Source of the DNA: an uncultured Clostridia bacterium
Lineage (GTDB): Bacteria > Bacillota > Clostridia > Oscillospirales > Acutalibacteraceae
Assembly (NCBI GenBank): GCA_937884975.1
Contig: CAKZZS010000083.1
Location: 1 to 6,338 of the forward strand
Direction of reading: 5' to 3'
Length of the DNA: 6,338 nt
Shown here: in pieces, positions 1 to 5,509 of the stretch
Numbering within the stretch: position 1 is the first letter of the stretch
How the letters are laid out: each line of letters opens with the position of its first letter
Made by a program: the position numbers and the translations under genes
Notes under the pieces: generated by a model
Seen by the model: only the letters and a program-made list of their open reading frames with translations
Databases searched by the model: none
What the model was told of the DNA's origin: nothing

Positions 1-1
1 T

Positions 2-697
2 ACTTTATCTGATGAAGATGACATAGATGAACCCGACACAAAAACGTCGAATGACTCGACAATTACTGTCGAAGAACTGGAAACTTTTGTCGAGGACGAC
101 GATATTGTGGTCGAAGAAAAGATTGTCATACATAATGATAAAGATGTATTCGCTGATAGAAAAGTAGGCGACCACATAACTCTACCTGATATTCCTACAA
201 ATACTTACAGATGTGAACCTTATATGGTGTATGATAAGGAAAGCGATCAGTGGTTTAGTGCTTTTACAAAAAATTCACAACATTACAAGTTACAGCAAGT
301 ATGTCAAACAGATGAAGAAACGGGCATTAGATACTATGTGGATAAAAGCGGTAAGAAATGGTATTGTGCGGCTCTCGCAACTGCCTTTGATATAAAAATC
401 GGGTCTGTATTTGAGTTTACTCTTGCAAATGGTACTGTAATTCCGGTTATCCACGCTGATTATAAACACGATATTAGGTATATTCGTTTAGATGATTTTG
501 GTGATAAAGATAAGAACTATGATGAAGAAGAATGTATTAACGTAATCGAATTTGTAGTTGATTTGCAAGTTATTCCTGAAAATGTTGCTATGGCAGGTAC
601 GATGTCTGCTCTTAAAGAGTATGGTGGTCTATATGGTCACGATGGAAATATAGTGGATATAGTTTATTGCGGTAGAATTACCGATTTTCTGAATTAA
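2..697 (+). CDS. Phage-like protein with C-terminal beta-rich domain, 5' end outside window
   Basis: The frame is open from base 2 to the TAA at 695-697 (231 visible residues), so the gene starts upstream; the GTG at 107 is internal and has no ribosome binding site. The first 40 residues are strongly acidic (runs such as DEDDIDEP and VEDDDIVVEE), like a flexible linker. From about base 356 a pattern follows: KWYCAALATAF, then IGSVFEFTLANGT, then a short strand ending HADYKHD, and later VIEFVVD with a closing GNIVDIVY. From memory this resembles a double-psi-barrel-like C-terminal domain in tail-associated or cell-wall-active proteins of Firmicutes phages; this is a weak recognition, not a proven match. 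No catalytic residues can be assigned. tnpB starts 10 bases after its stop. It could equally be an unrelated beta-rich phage protein. Confidence 0.7.
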   Translation, partial: TLSDEDDIDEPDTKTSNDSTITVEELETFVEDDDIVVEEKIVIHNDKDVFADRKVGDHITLPDIPTNTYRCEPYMVYDKESDQWFSAFTKNSQHYKLQQVCQTDEETGIRYYVDKSGKKWYCAALATAFDIKIGSVFEFTLANGTVIPVIHADYKHDIRYIRLDDFGDKDKNYDEEECINVIEFVVDLQVIPENVAMAGTMSALKEYGGLYGHDGNIVDIVYCGRITDFLN

Positions 698-702
698 GGT
701 GG
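696..702 (+). promoter_or_regulatory. Ribosome binding site of tnpB
   Basis: AAGGTGG lies 5 bases before ATG 708 and overlaps the TAA of the preceding gene. It fixes the tnpB start at 708. The in-frame GTG at 699 lies inside this site and could not use it. The placement implies translation coupled to the upstream gene. Confidence 0.7.
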
Positions 703-707
703 TATTA

Positions 708-1847
708 ATGTATTGGAAAACTTTAAAAATAAGATTATATCCTACTAAACAACAAGAAGAACAATTTTGGAAACATATTCACGCCTGTCGTTTTGTATGG
801 AACTATATGCTTAATCTCCAATTACAACAATATAAAAATGAACGAAAATATTTATCAAATTATGATATGATGAAATATATTACTTTATTAAGAAATCAAG
901 AAGAAACCGTATGGCTCACACAAGTTTCAAATAGATCATTGCAAATAATATGCAACGATCTTTCAATTGCATATAAAAAGTTTTTTAAAAAAATTTGTAG
1001 ATTTCCTAAATTTAAAAGTCGTAAGAGGAGTAAAACGATATTTCCAGTAAGAAGTGAAAGATTATGGTTTGACGACAAAGAAGTTTATATTGAAAAAATA
1101 GGCAAAATTATTTATAAAACTAAATTTAATATTCCTTTAGGTCGTAATATAAAATTTGTTAATTCAAGAATATTATATCAAAACAATAAATGGATATTAA
1201 CTATTGGTATAGAGTGCGAGAACCAAGCACCTGTACTGACAGACAAACCAATGGGTATAGACCTCGGTATCAAAGAAACTATGACAGTTGCATACGGAGA
1301 TGAATGTATAGTCTTTTACAACATCAACAAAAGCAAGACTATGCGTATACTCAAGAAACGAATAAGACACCTACAGCGTTCTATCAGTCGCAAATACGAG
1401 GCTAATAAACAAAGTAAAAAGTACATAAAGACTAAGAATATAGAACGTCAAGAAGAACGATTACGAAAAATGTTTGCAAGGTTATCCAATATTCGCAACA
1501 ACTACATACATCAATGTACGCACAAACTCGTATCATTACTTCCATGTAGAGTAGTGATGGAGGACTTGAATGTGCAAGGTATGATGAAGAACAAACACTT
1601 ATCAAAAGCTATACAAGAACAGTGCTTCTATGAAATCATACGGCAGATGAAGTACAAGTGCGAATGGAACAGTATTCCGTTCTATCAGGTTGACAGATTC
1701 TATCCTTCGAGTAAGACTTGTTCTTGCTGTGGATATATTAAGAAAGATTTGAAGCTATCAGATAGAACATATATATGCCCCAAATGCGGATTTGTCATAG
1801 ATAGAGATTCTAACGCTGCAATAAATTTGCAGAGATACGAAGTTTAA
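708..1847 (+). CDS. tnpB: TnpB, RNA-guided DNA nuclease of the IS200/IS605 family
   Basis: This is a 379-residue protein, a normal length for compact TnpB. It opens with the family signature MYWKTLKIRLYPTKQQ. The N-terminal half (about 1-165) should be the WED/REC region that reads the target-adjacent motif and holds the guide RNA. The RuvC nuclease follows: D185 in GIDLGIKE, E285 in VVMEDLNVQGM and D365/D367 in DRDSNAAINL. A zinc finger is inserted between the last two (C338/C341 and C357/C360). All catalytic and zinc residues are present, so it should be active. TnpB proteins cut DNA matched by an omega RNA made from the element's right end; a candidate lies just downstream. No TnpA is present in the window. 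The first ~490 bases are about 24% GC, the rest about 37%, an abrupt change near 1200. ATG 708 is preferred over GTG 699 because of the ribosome binding site. Confidence 0.95.
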   Translation: MYWKTLKIRLYPTKQQEEQFWKHIHACRFVWNYMLNLQLQQYKNERKYLSNYDMMKYITLLRNQEETVWLTQVSNRSLQIICNDLSIAYKKFFKKICRFPKFKSRKRSKTIFPVRSERLWFDDKEVYIEKIGKIIYKTKFNIPLGRNIKFVNSRILYQNNKWILTIGIECENQAPVLTDKPMGIDLGIKETMTVAYGDECIVFYNINKSKTMRILKKRIRHLQRSISRKYEANKQSKKYIKTKNIERQEERLRKMFARLSNIRNNYIHQCTHKLVSLLPCRVVMEDLNVQGMMKNKHLSKAIQEQCFYEIIRQMKYKCEWNSIPFYQVDRFYPSSKTCSCCGYIKKDLKLSDRTYICPKCGFVIDRDSNAAINLQRYEV

Positions 1848-1966
1848 TTAAAGAGACTTCGGTCTTGAGGTGTCGTTGCACCTTTAAGCTGTGGAGTGTT
1901 ACACAAACGCAAGTAGCTACGGCAAAAGCGAACGCTATGAAGCAGTAAGTTTAGTTTACTAAACAC
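1848..1966 (+). ncRNA. Putative omega RNA (right-end RNA) scaffold of TnpB
   Basis: Directly after the tnpB stop comes a non-coding, structured stretch. Hairpin 1 (1853-1866) is AGAC/GTCT closed by a TTCG tetraloop. Hairpin 2 (1868-1883) is AGGTG/CACCT. The segment then has GTGGAGTGTTACAC, a GTAGCTAC palindrome at 1913-1920 and ATGAAGCAG at 1937-1945. The final hairpin (1949-1964) is GTTTAG/CTAAAC around a TTTA loop. Position, order of hairpins and a GAAGCAG-type motif before a terminal hairpin fit what is known for omega RNAs at IS605 right ends. The 5' end normally lies inside the tnpB coding region, so the true RNA probably starts before 1848, and the guide would follow the last hairpin. 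The exact element boundary cannot be set from one sequence. The TTCG hairpin lacks a T-run and is not taken as a terminator. Confidence 0.65.
1949..1964 (+). repeat. Terminal hairpin, likely IS605-type right end
   Basis: A perfect 6-bp inverted repeat, GTTTAG and CTAAAC with a 4-base loop, sits 3 bases after the GAAGCAG motif. IS200/IS605 elements carry such imperfect or perfect subterminal hairpins for TnpA recognition. The element's right border should lie within a few bases after it. Confidence 0.55.
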
Positions 1967-2041
1967 AACGCGCCCCATAATCGTATGCTAATATAGCGAT
2001 TATATAAATACAGTAATATATAAAAATGGAGGTAGATTATA
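1967..2041 (+). other. Intergenic spacer: possible guide sequence, inverted repeat and ribosome binding site
   Basis: This 75-base stretch separates the putative TnpB right end from the next gene. It opens with a GC-rich patch (CGCGCCCC, 1969-1976), unusual here, where the TnpB guide would begin. ATAATCG at 1977-1983 pairs with CGATTAT at 1997-2003, with CTA/TAG able to pair inside the loop. AT-rich sequence follows, with TATAAA at 2003-2008, but no matching -35 box, so I do not call a promoter. GGAGGT at 2028-2033 is the ribosome binding site for ATG 2042. Confidence 0.45.
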
Positions 2042-2488
2042 ATGCAAGGCAAGCAACTCAAACAAATCGACATTGTTCTTGAAAACTGTGAGGTAATCAG
2101 AATACCGATAGAACAGGTCACACACTTTAACGCCAATAATATCACAAATGATATTTGGCTCAACGTGGACAATAATACACTTGATACGATTTTCCGTACA
2201 GATGAATTTAACATTATACTCAGGCAAGAAGCTAATATAGAGTTAAAACAAGACTATAAGAATGGTATATTTGAGAATTGTAAGGTGTTTGACCGCTTAA
2301 CAAGGTATAGGGACATTACACATATTGACTTTATCTTTACAGACGATACGAATTTGTATTTGGAAGTTCTTTATGAAGAAGAAAATCCTGCCGCATTAGG
2401 AAGTCCTAATATTTATCAGCAATCAAGAATGAATGATAATGTGGAATTAGAAATTATCATTTCCAATAAGAAAGAGAGTGATACATAA
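2042..2488 (+). CDS. Unrecognised 148-residue phage-type protein
   Basis: The start ATG 2042 has a strong GGAGGT site 8 bases upstream. The protein is acidic and Asn/Ile-rich, with alternating hydrophobic runs that suggest beta strands (IDIVLENCEVIRIPI near residues 9-23, ITHIDFIFTDDTNLYLEVLY near 92-111, VELEIIIS near 134-141). There is no signal peptide, membrane segment or recognisable catalytic motif. It is the first gene of a run whose members overlap each other, and its TAA shares one base with the next ATG. Function is unknown; it is probably a cytoplasmic phage accessory protein. Confidence 0.8.
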   Translation: MQGKQLKQIDIVLENCEVIRIPIEQVTHFNANNITNDIWLNVDNNTLDTIFRTDEFNIILRQEANIELKQDYKNGIFENCKVFDRLTRYRDITHIDFIFTDDTNLYLEVLYEEENPAALGSPNIYQQSRMNDNVELEIIISNKKESDT

Positions 2489-2841
2489 TGTACAAGCAGA
2501 TTAACAACTTCTACCGCTGTTATAATCGTGATGATTTTGTATTGTTCATAACAAAAGCAGAAAAAGATTTTGGCTGCATCGAGGATAGCGAAGATTACTT
2601 TGGCTACCATTTGAACAGTAACGAAGATACAGGTGAGATTCTTGAAACAGTAAGCGAATGGGCTGAATGTAATAAATTCAGATATGAACCTGAAACTTAT
2701 CCCTGTACAATCACTTATATCAATGAAGTAGATCACGATAGGTTTGGTAAAAATGTTTGTATATTTTTTGACTGTGTAGAAGATAAGGAATGGTCTGATT
2801 ATGACAATACAATTCCAACAAGAAAGGAAGGTAGTACATAA
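2488..2841 (+). CDS. Unrecognised small acidic protein (117 residues)
   Basis: ATG 2488 overlaps the previous stop by one base (TAATG), and AGAGAGTGAT upstream resembles the full anti-Shine-Dalgarno complement, so the start is well supported. The product is acidic and aromatic-rich (DYFGYHLN, DKEWSDYDN) with five scattered cysteines and no CxxC pair, so a zinc site is not evident. No family is recognised. It also ends in TAATG with the following gene, so the two are translationally coupled. Confidence 0.8.
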   Translation: MYKQINNFYRCYNRDDFVLFITKAEKDFGCIEDSEDYFGYHLNSNEDTGEILETVSEWAECNKFRYEPETYPCTITYINEVDHDRFGKNVCIFFDCVEDKEWSDYDNTIPTRKEGST

Positions 2842-3560
2842 TGGCTGAAATAATATCAGCGTCCGAAGCTGCGCGTCTTAGCAATAAAACGAATAGTAAT
2901 GATATTCAACAAGAATTGATTACTGTTGAAAATATGATAAAAAGTGCAGTTGAAAACGGAGAATTTGAGATATGGGTAGCGACAAATAAATTTTGCGAGA
3001 AAACATACGAACAACTTGAAAAAGCGAATTATAAAGTTCAATGTGGATTTGGTGGTAATAGAAAAACTCGTATTAGTTGGGGACACCTATTAAACGATGC
3101 CAATACTCGTACAATAGAAACCATTTCTGATAAGGCACTTGAATTTTGTGACCAATGTGGAGCAGAAGTTGAAATCGATCCTAACGATTTGCGAGAAGGT
3201 TGGCTTGGTGCTTATTACTTTACTTGCCCTGTATGTGGTAATGAAAGTATGGATTGTACAATTGAAACAGATTTGCCTACAAAGGATAGTATTCAGTTTC
3301 CAAAGCACTTTACATACACCTGTACTAATAATGCTATTGATATTTCTAACGAAGAAATACAGAAAGTTATCCGTGAACTCTCTAACAAGTTATGGGACAA
3401 AACCAATGAAAGAGATTATATTTCAACCGGATATGGCAATATGGCAGTCTTTGTTGAGAATTATGCTGGCGAAGGTGAATACAAGATAACCGTATGCAAG
3501 AACTATTGGGAAGGTTCAATAAAGGCAAATCCCGCTGATGACTATTACGGTGGTGATTGA
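2841..3560 (+). CDS. Unrecognised zinc-ribbon protein with an N-terminal domain shared with the next gene
   Basis: The 239-residue protein starts at the TAATG overlap at 2841, with AAGGAAGG upstream. Residues about 30-80 form a module: a helix (VENMIKSAVENGEF), a Cys/Lys-rich stretch, then LEKANYKVQCGF and KTRISW. The same pattern recurs in the next gene. Residues 103-132 hold a four-cysteine zinc ribbon: CDQC at 103-106 and CPVC at 129-132. The C-terminal third (about 170-230) has a helix then strands (MAVFVENYAG, EYKITVCKNYWEG). The N-terminal ISASEAARLSN is the kind of leader seen in small phage proteins of unknown role. A structural zinc ribbon suggests nucleic-acid or protein binding, but nothing in the sequence shows a target. 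It is probably cytoplasmic. Confidence 0.85.
   Translation: MAEIISASEAARLSNKTNSNDIQQELITVENMIKSAVENGEFEIWVATNKFCEKTYEQLEKANYKVQCGFGGNRKTRISWGHLLNDANTRTIETISDKALEFCDQCGAEVEIDPNDLREGWLGAYYFTCPVCGNESMDCTIETDLPTKDSIQFPKHFTYTCTNNAIDISNEEIQKVIRELSNKLWDKTNERDYISTGYGNMAVFVENYAGEGEYKITVCKNYWEGSIKANPADDYYGGD
3549..3557 (+). promoter_or_regulatory. Ribosome binding site deciding the start at 3562
   Basis: GGTGGTGAT matches the extended AGGTGAT part of the Shine-Dalgarno consensus and is 4 bases before ATG 3562. It excludes the earlier in-frame ATG at 3538, which has no such site and lies inside the previous gene. Confidence 0.65.
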
Positions 3561-3561
3561 T

Positions 3562-3825
3562 ATGTTTATGAACGCTGACAATATGTATCGCTTTACAGAA
3601 GAAAGACTTGTAGTTCTTAAAGAATTAGAAAAAGAAGACGTACTAAATGCAATATATGAAAGCGCAAAAAACGGTAATTTCGCCACACATTACATTATTA
3701 AATTTGAGGAAACAATAGGATTTCTTAAAAGTCTTGGTTATTGTGTAGAATGGGTTGAACGTACACCTAAGTATAGTATTGCTTGGTTGCCTGACTATAT
3801 TGCAGAACGTCAAGGTGGTGGTTGA
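3562..3825 (+). CDS. Small unrecognised protein, single-domain relative of the preceding gene
   Basis: This 87-residue protein starts at ATG 3562, one base after the previous stop. ATG 3568 is a less well spaced alternative. Its core reads AIYESAKNGNF, then KFEETIGFLKSLGYCVEWV, then PKYSIAW. This lines up with residues about 32-80 of the preceding zinc-ribbon protein: hydrophobic-xx-A-xx-NG-x-F, then a helix with E and L, then Y-x-V, then I-x-W. The two therefore appear to share a domain, here without the zinc ribbon. It ends in GGG. Function is unknown. It is separated from the next gene by one base and shares the same junction sequence as its own start. Confidence 0.8.
   Translation: MFMNADNMYRFTEERLVVLKELEKEDVLNAIYESAKNGNFATHYIIKFEETIGFLKSLGYCVEWVERTPKYSIAWLPDYIAERQGGG
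3812..3820 (+). promoter_or_regulatory. Ribosome binding site deciding the start at 3827
   Basis: AAGGTGGTG lies 6 bases before ATG 3827. The upstream in-frame ATG at 3755 would read through unrelated sequence of the previous gene and has no comparable site, so the short form is chosen. Confidence 0.65.
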
Positions 3826-3826
3826 T

Positions 3827-4078
3827 ATGTACAGGTGTAACGAATGTGATAAAGAGTTTGAAGAACCTGTCAGATGTGCTATTATGAGCGGTGAATTTTG
3901 GGGAGCGCCTTTCACAGAATATGGTGATACTTGCCCTTATTGCAAGTCCGAGTATATTTCTGAAATAAAGTATTATTGTGATTGTTGTAATTACAAGATA
4001 GCAGAGGGTGAAACTTATTATGAAACCGATGATGGTAGCATCTTTTGTGAAGATTGTATAAGTAAAAAGGAGGCTTAA
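3827..4078 (+). CDS. Small double zinc-finger protein
   Basis: The 83-residue protein carries two four-cysteine sites. The first is CNEC (residues 4-7) with CPYC (36-39). The second is CDCC (51-54) with CEDC (74-77), around an EGETYYETDDGSIFC hairpin. Almost the whole chain is thus metal-binding scaffold, as in many short phage zinc proteins that bind DNA, RNA or host proteins; the partner is not visible here. It follows the previous stop by one base and is followed by the thyX-like gene with no gap (TAA then ATG), so it should be expressed with that gene. No family name is recognised with confidence. Confidence 0.8.
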   Translation: MYRCNECDKEFEEPVRCAIMSGEFWGAPFTEYGDTCPYCKSEYISEIKYYCDCCNYKIAEGETYYETDDGSIFCEDCISKKEA

Positions 4079-4636
4079 ATGGATTATAAAGTAGAAATCT
4101 TACGACATCCGACAGAAGAAGATTGGCTCAGGTGTAAAACACTTGCTCTTAATACTGTTGGTAAGAAAGCAGTAAATCAGCCCACAAAAAAGTGGAAAAC
4201 AGATTTACTTCGTTGCGAGCACTCGCCTATACGGACATTAATGTTTACTATTAAAATGGAAATACCCTACTGGGTAAGCGTTCATTATGTTCGTCATAAG
4301 TATGGTGTTGAGCATTATGTTCAGAGCCAACGCAATGATCGTCAAGCGAAGTATGACCGCAATGAAGCTCGGCAGGACGAAATAGTTTCTCATATAATGG
4401 ATATAAACGCACAGGAACTTATGTTTATGGCTCGTAAGAGATTGTGCGGACAAGCAGCCAAAGAAACAAGAACAATAATGATGATGATAGTTAATAAGGT
4501 ATTAAAAACAAATCCTGAATTTAAGGAATTTCTTGTACCTAATTGCGAATATCTTGGTGGCTTGTGCAAGGAAATGTATCCTTGTGGGTGGAATAAAGCA
4601 TTTGAGAAGGAGAAAAAAGAAAATGATAAAATTTAA
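4079..4636 (+). CDS. thyX: ThyX-like FAD-dependent thymidylate synthase, short phage form
   Basis: ThyX makes dTMP from dUMP using methylene-tetrahydrofolate and FAD. This 185-residue protein, shorter than the usual 210-250, shows the family layout: EHSPIR at 47-52, the nucleotide/flavin motif region RHKYGVEHY with S83 and R85 (72-85), and RKRLCGQAAKETR at 119-131, like the late helix of ThyX. The classic RHR-x7-S motif is altered here to RHK with eight residues before the serine. VEHYVQSQRNDR is typical, from memory, of a divergent ThyX branch in gut phages. C123 and the C-terminal cysteines C156, C163 and C169 may form a metal or structural site. The start at 4079 has AGGAGG 5 bases upstream. 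It sits among nucleotide enzymes, which supports the call. It may be a catalytically altered homologue. Confidence 0.75.
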   Translation: MDYKVEILRHPTEEDWLRCKTLALNTVGKKAVNQPTKKWKTDLLRCEHSPIRTLMFTIKMEIPYWVSVHYVRHKYGVEHYVQSQRNDRQAKYDRNEARQDEIVSHIMDINAQELMFMARKRLCGQAAKETRTIMMMIVNKVLKTNPEFKEFLVPNCEYLGGLCKEMYPCGWNKAFEKEKKENDKI

Positions 4637-4976
4637 AACACAATTAGTCACTGTAGATGATGTAAAGAAATTCGTCAGGTCAGCTTCCGCTATACCTACG
4701 GAAGTGTGGGTAACGGAAGGCAGGACACAGATTAACGGCAAATCAATAATGTCTATGTTCAGTCTGAATCTCTCAAATCCTATAACAGTAGAAATATCTT
4801 CTGAAAAGTACCTTAACGCTTTTACTTGCGAGATGACTGATATTACAGAGGAAGACCATATCCCTGAACATATATTAAAGTTGAAAGCAATACTTAATAA
4901 ATATGAGAAACAGATCTCCGAAGAAGATATGATTGAAGCACTCGATATGTTGTTAAAGATTAAGGAGAACCGCTAA
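4623..4976 (+). CDS. HPr/Crh-like protein lacking the phospho-histidine
   Basis: HPr is the small phosphocarrier of the sugar phosphotransferase system. Residues 16-43 of this 117-residue protein align without gaps to Bacillus subtilis HPr 21-48 as I remember it: KFVRSAS against VLVQTAS and NGKSIMSMFSL against NLKSIMGVMSL. S41 falls on regulatory Ser46. The HPr active-site His15 and Arg17 correspond to T10 and D12, so it cannot accept phosphate from enzyme I. That combination recalls Crh, which keeps Ser46 but not His15. After about residue 60 the C-terminus is longer than in HPr and helical (EHILKLKAILNKYEKQ, EDMIEALDMLLKI). ATG 4623 is chosen because AAGGAG lies 10 bases upstream, overlapping the thyX-like gene by 14 bases; the earlier ATG at 4533 would lie deep inside that gene. 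The fold call is good, the role uncertain. Confidence 0.7.
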   Translation: MIKFKTQLVTVDDVKKFVRSASAIPTEVWVTEGRTQINGKSIMSMFSLNLSNPITVEISSEKYLNAFTCEMTDITEEDHIPEHILKLKAILNKYEKQISEEDMIEALDMLLKIKENR

Positions 4977-5503
4977 TGAGCATACATATATTCGTTCTCA
5001 ACGGTTCACCTCGCTCCGGCAAAGATACTTTTTGTACTCTTATGGAAAAGTACGGAGTAGTAAAGCATTACTCTTATGTAGATTTTACTCGGACAATGCT
5101 TAATAAAATGAGAGTTGATTATCGCAAGAAAACAGACAAAGACCGCCAACTGCTCGAAACTATTAACAATGCTCTTGAAATGTATGATGATATACCTATG
5201 AAAGATATTTGTGAAAATGTCATTTATGCAATTGCAAAAGCAGACTTTAGAAATCTCTTTATCTTTGTGGATATACGCAAGCCTGAAAACATAAAGCGTT
5301 TCATAGAAAAGTTCACCGAAGCCAAGACATTATACATAGACGATGGTAAGGAATTGAGTAGTGTTACGGAGTCCGATCACTCTGTTAAAGACTATGATTA
5401 CGACTATTATATTATGAATGACAGTTCTCTTGATGATTTGCAGAAAAAAGTGGATAGTTTTGTCCACGAAATAAGCACGAAAGGTGTGAAAGAAATGGGG
5501 TGA
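4976..5503 (+). CDS. Deoxynucleoside monophosphate kinase-like P-loop kinase
   Basis: The 175-residue protein begins HIFVLNGSPRSGKDTF, a P-loop (G10 to T18) of the GxxxxGKD type seen in phage deoxynucleoside monophosphate kinases, which convert dNMPs to dNDPs with ATP. A second strand ends FIFVDIRKPENI (about 95-106), and the C-terminal DYDYDYYIMNDSSLDDL matches the usual tail of this family, where a predicted strand and helix close the fold. The start shares one base with the previous stop (TAATG) with AAGGAG 8 bases upstream. Its place between a ThyX-like enzyme and a deoxyribonucleotidase supports a nucleotide-pool role. Substrate preference cannot be read from sequence; adenylate-kinase-like or phosphomevalonate-kinase-like folds are the alternatives. 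Confidence 0.8.
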   Translation: MSIHIFVLNGSPRSGKDTFCTLMEKYGVVKHYSYVDFTRTMLNKMRVDYRKKTDKDRQLLETINNALEMYDDIPMKDICENVIYAIAKADFRNLFIFVDIRKPENIKRFIEKFTEAKTLYIDDGKELSSVTESDHSVKDYDYDYYIMNDSSLDDLQKKVDSFVHEISTKGVKEMG

Positions 5504-5504
5504 T
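5497..5504 (+). promoter_or_regulatory. Ribosome binding site supporting a TTG start at 5510
   Basis: GGGGTGAT overlaps the preceding stop and lies 5 bases before TTG 5510. The nearby ATG at 5503 opens only a nine-codon frame, and the next in-frame ATG is at 5552, so TTG is the best start. Confidence 0.6.
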
Positions 5505-5509
5505 GGAAT

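Noticed and set aside
699..707. GTG 699 as tnpB start
   Set aside because: It lies within the ribosome binding site; ATG 708 gives the standard TnpB N-terminus.
1853..1866. TTCG-loop hairpin after the tnpB stop as an intrinsic terminator
   Set aside because: Short stem and no T-run follows; it fits better as the first hairpin of the TnpB right-end RNA.
2003..2008. TATAAA as a -10 promoter box for the 2042 gene
   Set aside because: No plausible -35 box 16-18 bases upstream, and such hexamers are common in this AT-rich spacer.
1848..2041. CRISPR-like repeats near the nuclease
   Set aside because: No direct repeats with regular spacing; the structure is a single set of hairpins.
1951..2227. 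Reverse-strand open frames opposite the right end and the 2042 gene
   Set aside because: They lie opposite a well-supported + strand gene, lack convincing ribosome binding sites and have low-complexity hydrophobic content.
4265..4278. TACCC/GGGTA hairpin inside the thyX-like gene
   Set aside because: Five-base stem within conserved coding sequence; probably fortuitous.
4684..4704. Inverted repeat CTTCCG/CGGAAG with a 9-base loop
   Set aside because: It lies inside the HPr-like coding region and is short enough to be chance; no linked signal.
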